A stretch of 64,000 nucleotides of DNA from contig JAGQDJ010000004.1 of NCBI GenBank assembly GCA_022885665.1, positions 186,001-250,000 on the forward strand, written 5' to 3'. The translations under genes were made by a program, and so were the position numbers. The stretch comes from Triops longicaudatus (Eukaryota; Arthropoda; Branchiopoda; Notostraca; Triopsidae). A model generated the notes under the pieces. That model was not told the origin of the DNA. It ran no database searches and was given only the letters and a program-made list of their open reading frames with translations. Positions 63,001 to 64,000 of this stretch are shown in pieces (the first letter of the stretch is position 1; each line of letters opens with the position of its first letter).

Positions 63001-64000
63001 ATAAATTCCACATAAGGCTACGAGGAACAAAAACATAATTCTCTTTTTTGCACACGGAAATGGCCTTAACTTTTGTCCCGAACTATTTAGTCATAATATT
63101 ATCAAGGCGACCTGTATCAGTAAACAGACTGGAATACTGCACAAGAGGAAAAGGCCAGGAATTGGGCATCTCACTCGATATGTCGTGCACGGTGCAAGCG
63201 CTCAACTTGATTGTGTAAAGGGAAACTTACCAGGATAATAGAGCGTTTTCCTGCTGATTTGGTATTGAGTTCCTGGGATTGAGAGGGTGCATTCAAAGAC
63301 GACCTGCCCCTCCAGCGACTTGTCGTTCAACGTTTTCGTTAGCATAACATCGTACCGACCGTCTCGCCAAGCTTTCTGCAAGTCAGTGCCCGCCAGAGCC
63401 ACTCTAAGATAGGAAAAAAAACACACAAAAATTAAACGAGGTATCCCAGCAATGCGCTTCTTCCACGAAGTATTCCGCAATTACAGACTCGATTCCGGCT
63501 TTTGCAGCAGTTACGTACCAGAACTTTCAGCAAAGGGATCACAGTCAAAATAGTCCCAAGCAATTTCTTTTTACGCTTAGCACTTTTATGTATAATAAAA
63601 AAATCTTTGAATCTTCTAAAAAAAATATTTTAAAACCGTATTTATGAATTTGAGAGACTGCGATGGGTTATCACGTGCTTCGATTTCGAAGAAACGTACT
63701 GAAAATTTTAATATGGCTGCATTTATTACTGCAGCCACCGCGAGTATTTGAATCACGTGAATAGCATTTGACTTAGCGTAACTTCACTTAAAGGGGTGAA
63801 CACGCATGATAAGCTCTTTGTAAAATTGACTGATGTTTTATACTTCCTCAAGCTTTGTGACGCTATTGACTCACAACACTGAGGAGATGAATCAAAGAAA
63901 GTACCTCTGGCGCTCAGGTCCGCTTTCTTGTGTCAACTCAATTTTAGGTTCCGGAAATACGCCTTCAGCTTTGCAGGTGACATTGACGACCTCGGAAGAC
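57070..64000 (-). CDS. Immunoglobulin-superfamily cell-surface protein, 3' part (runs off the right edge)
   Basis: Four joined exons on the minus strand: 63905-64000 (partial), 63231-63403, 58453-58653 and 57070-57155. The phases are consistent at each junction (2, 1, 1). The first two encode an Ig-like domain: VNVTCKAEGVFPEPKIELTQ with the first Cys, then YDVMLTKTLNDKSL and VVFECTLSIPGTQY with the second Cys. A Ser/Pro-rich, acidic, probably disordered stalk follows (about 66 residues). The last exon encodes GNGASGLMGGIMVILAVIPV and ends FLARSRHC. This end is either a single transmembrane helix with a five-residue tail or a GPI-anchor signal with a small-residue cleavage site near NGAS. The CxAEGxFPEP pattern resembles arthropod adhesion/receptor Ig proteins such as the Beat family, but I cannot assign the family. 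The N-terminal Ig domain(s) and signal peptide lie outside the window. Confidence 0.8.
58654..63230 (-). other. Intron of the Ig-superfamily gene
   Basis: About 4.6 kb, GTAAGT donor at 63229-63230 and TTGTTGTCAG acceptor at 58654-58663. It contains a pogo-like terminus at 62370. The short open frames in it show no recognisable content. Confidence 0.55.
62370..62520. mobile_element. Fragment of a pogo/Tigger-like element (one end)
   Basis: Starts CAGTCCAATTTTACTATAAC directly after TA and contains repeated ATAACGGAC / TACAACGGAC motifs, the kind of subterminal repeat seen in pogo/Tigger-type elements. No matching opposite end was found to the right within the window, so the boundary at about 62520 is approximate. 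Confidence 0.4.

Noticed and set aside
1..64000. CRISPR array, prokaryotic operon, rRNA or viral insertion
   Set aside because: No regularly spaced direct repeats, no rRNA-like blocks, no viral or retroelement polymerase motifs, and every supported gene is spliced by GT-AG introns.

Overview
The window looks like nuclear DNA of an arthropod, most likely a crustacean (a branchiopod-type genome would fit, but I cannot fix the order). The reasons are three Rebers-Riddiford (RR) chitin-binding cuticle proteins, an ortholog of the insect scaffold Akap200 with its diagnostic N-terminus, and spliced genes with many very short GT-AG introns (about 45-110 bp) in AT-rich DNA. All gene models below were joined by hand from splice sites and reading-frame continuity.

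Layout. (1) 273-8743: three cuticle genes with the same three-exon plan (tiny signal-peptide exon, variable linker exon, RR-domain exon). The first is on the minus strand, the next two on the plus strand, each with a TATA box. (2) 10594-22547, minus strand: a nine-coding-exon Akap200/MARCKS-like scaffold gene with a 6.5 kb intron; its first, non-coding exon must lie further out, in the gene-poor stretch to about 36.4 kb. (3) 36549-38705, plus strand: a complete AMP-activated protein kinase beta subunit. (4) 39192-44061, minus strand, convergent with AMPK beta: a type II membrane carbohydrate sulfotransferase (CHST8-14 type) whose PAPS 5'-phosphosulfate-binding exon I could not find. (5) 46317-48456, minus strand: an eight-exon CCDC9-family coiled-coil protein. 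(6) 48861-49183: a small non-autonomous pogo/Tc1-like element with TA duplications. (7) 57070-64000, minus strand: the 3' part of an immunoglobulin-superfamily cell-surface protein that runs off the right edge.

The genes are an ordinary eukaryotic neighbourhood, not an operon or defence island. The cuticle genes form a local paralog group; the rest are unrelated single genes. A PKA scaffold, an AMPK subunit and a protein rich in basophilic kinase motifs lie in one window, but nothing in the sequence shows that this is more than coincidence.

I did not find a convincing undescribed system. The points most worth checking are the fully frame-symmetric exons of the Akap200 homolog, its degenerate Glu-Pro repeat block, the missing PAPS-loop exon and Gln-rich insertion of the sulfotransferase, a GC-rich island with a 308-codon open frame inside the large Akap200 intron, and two groups of unrecognised minus-strand frames.
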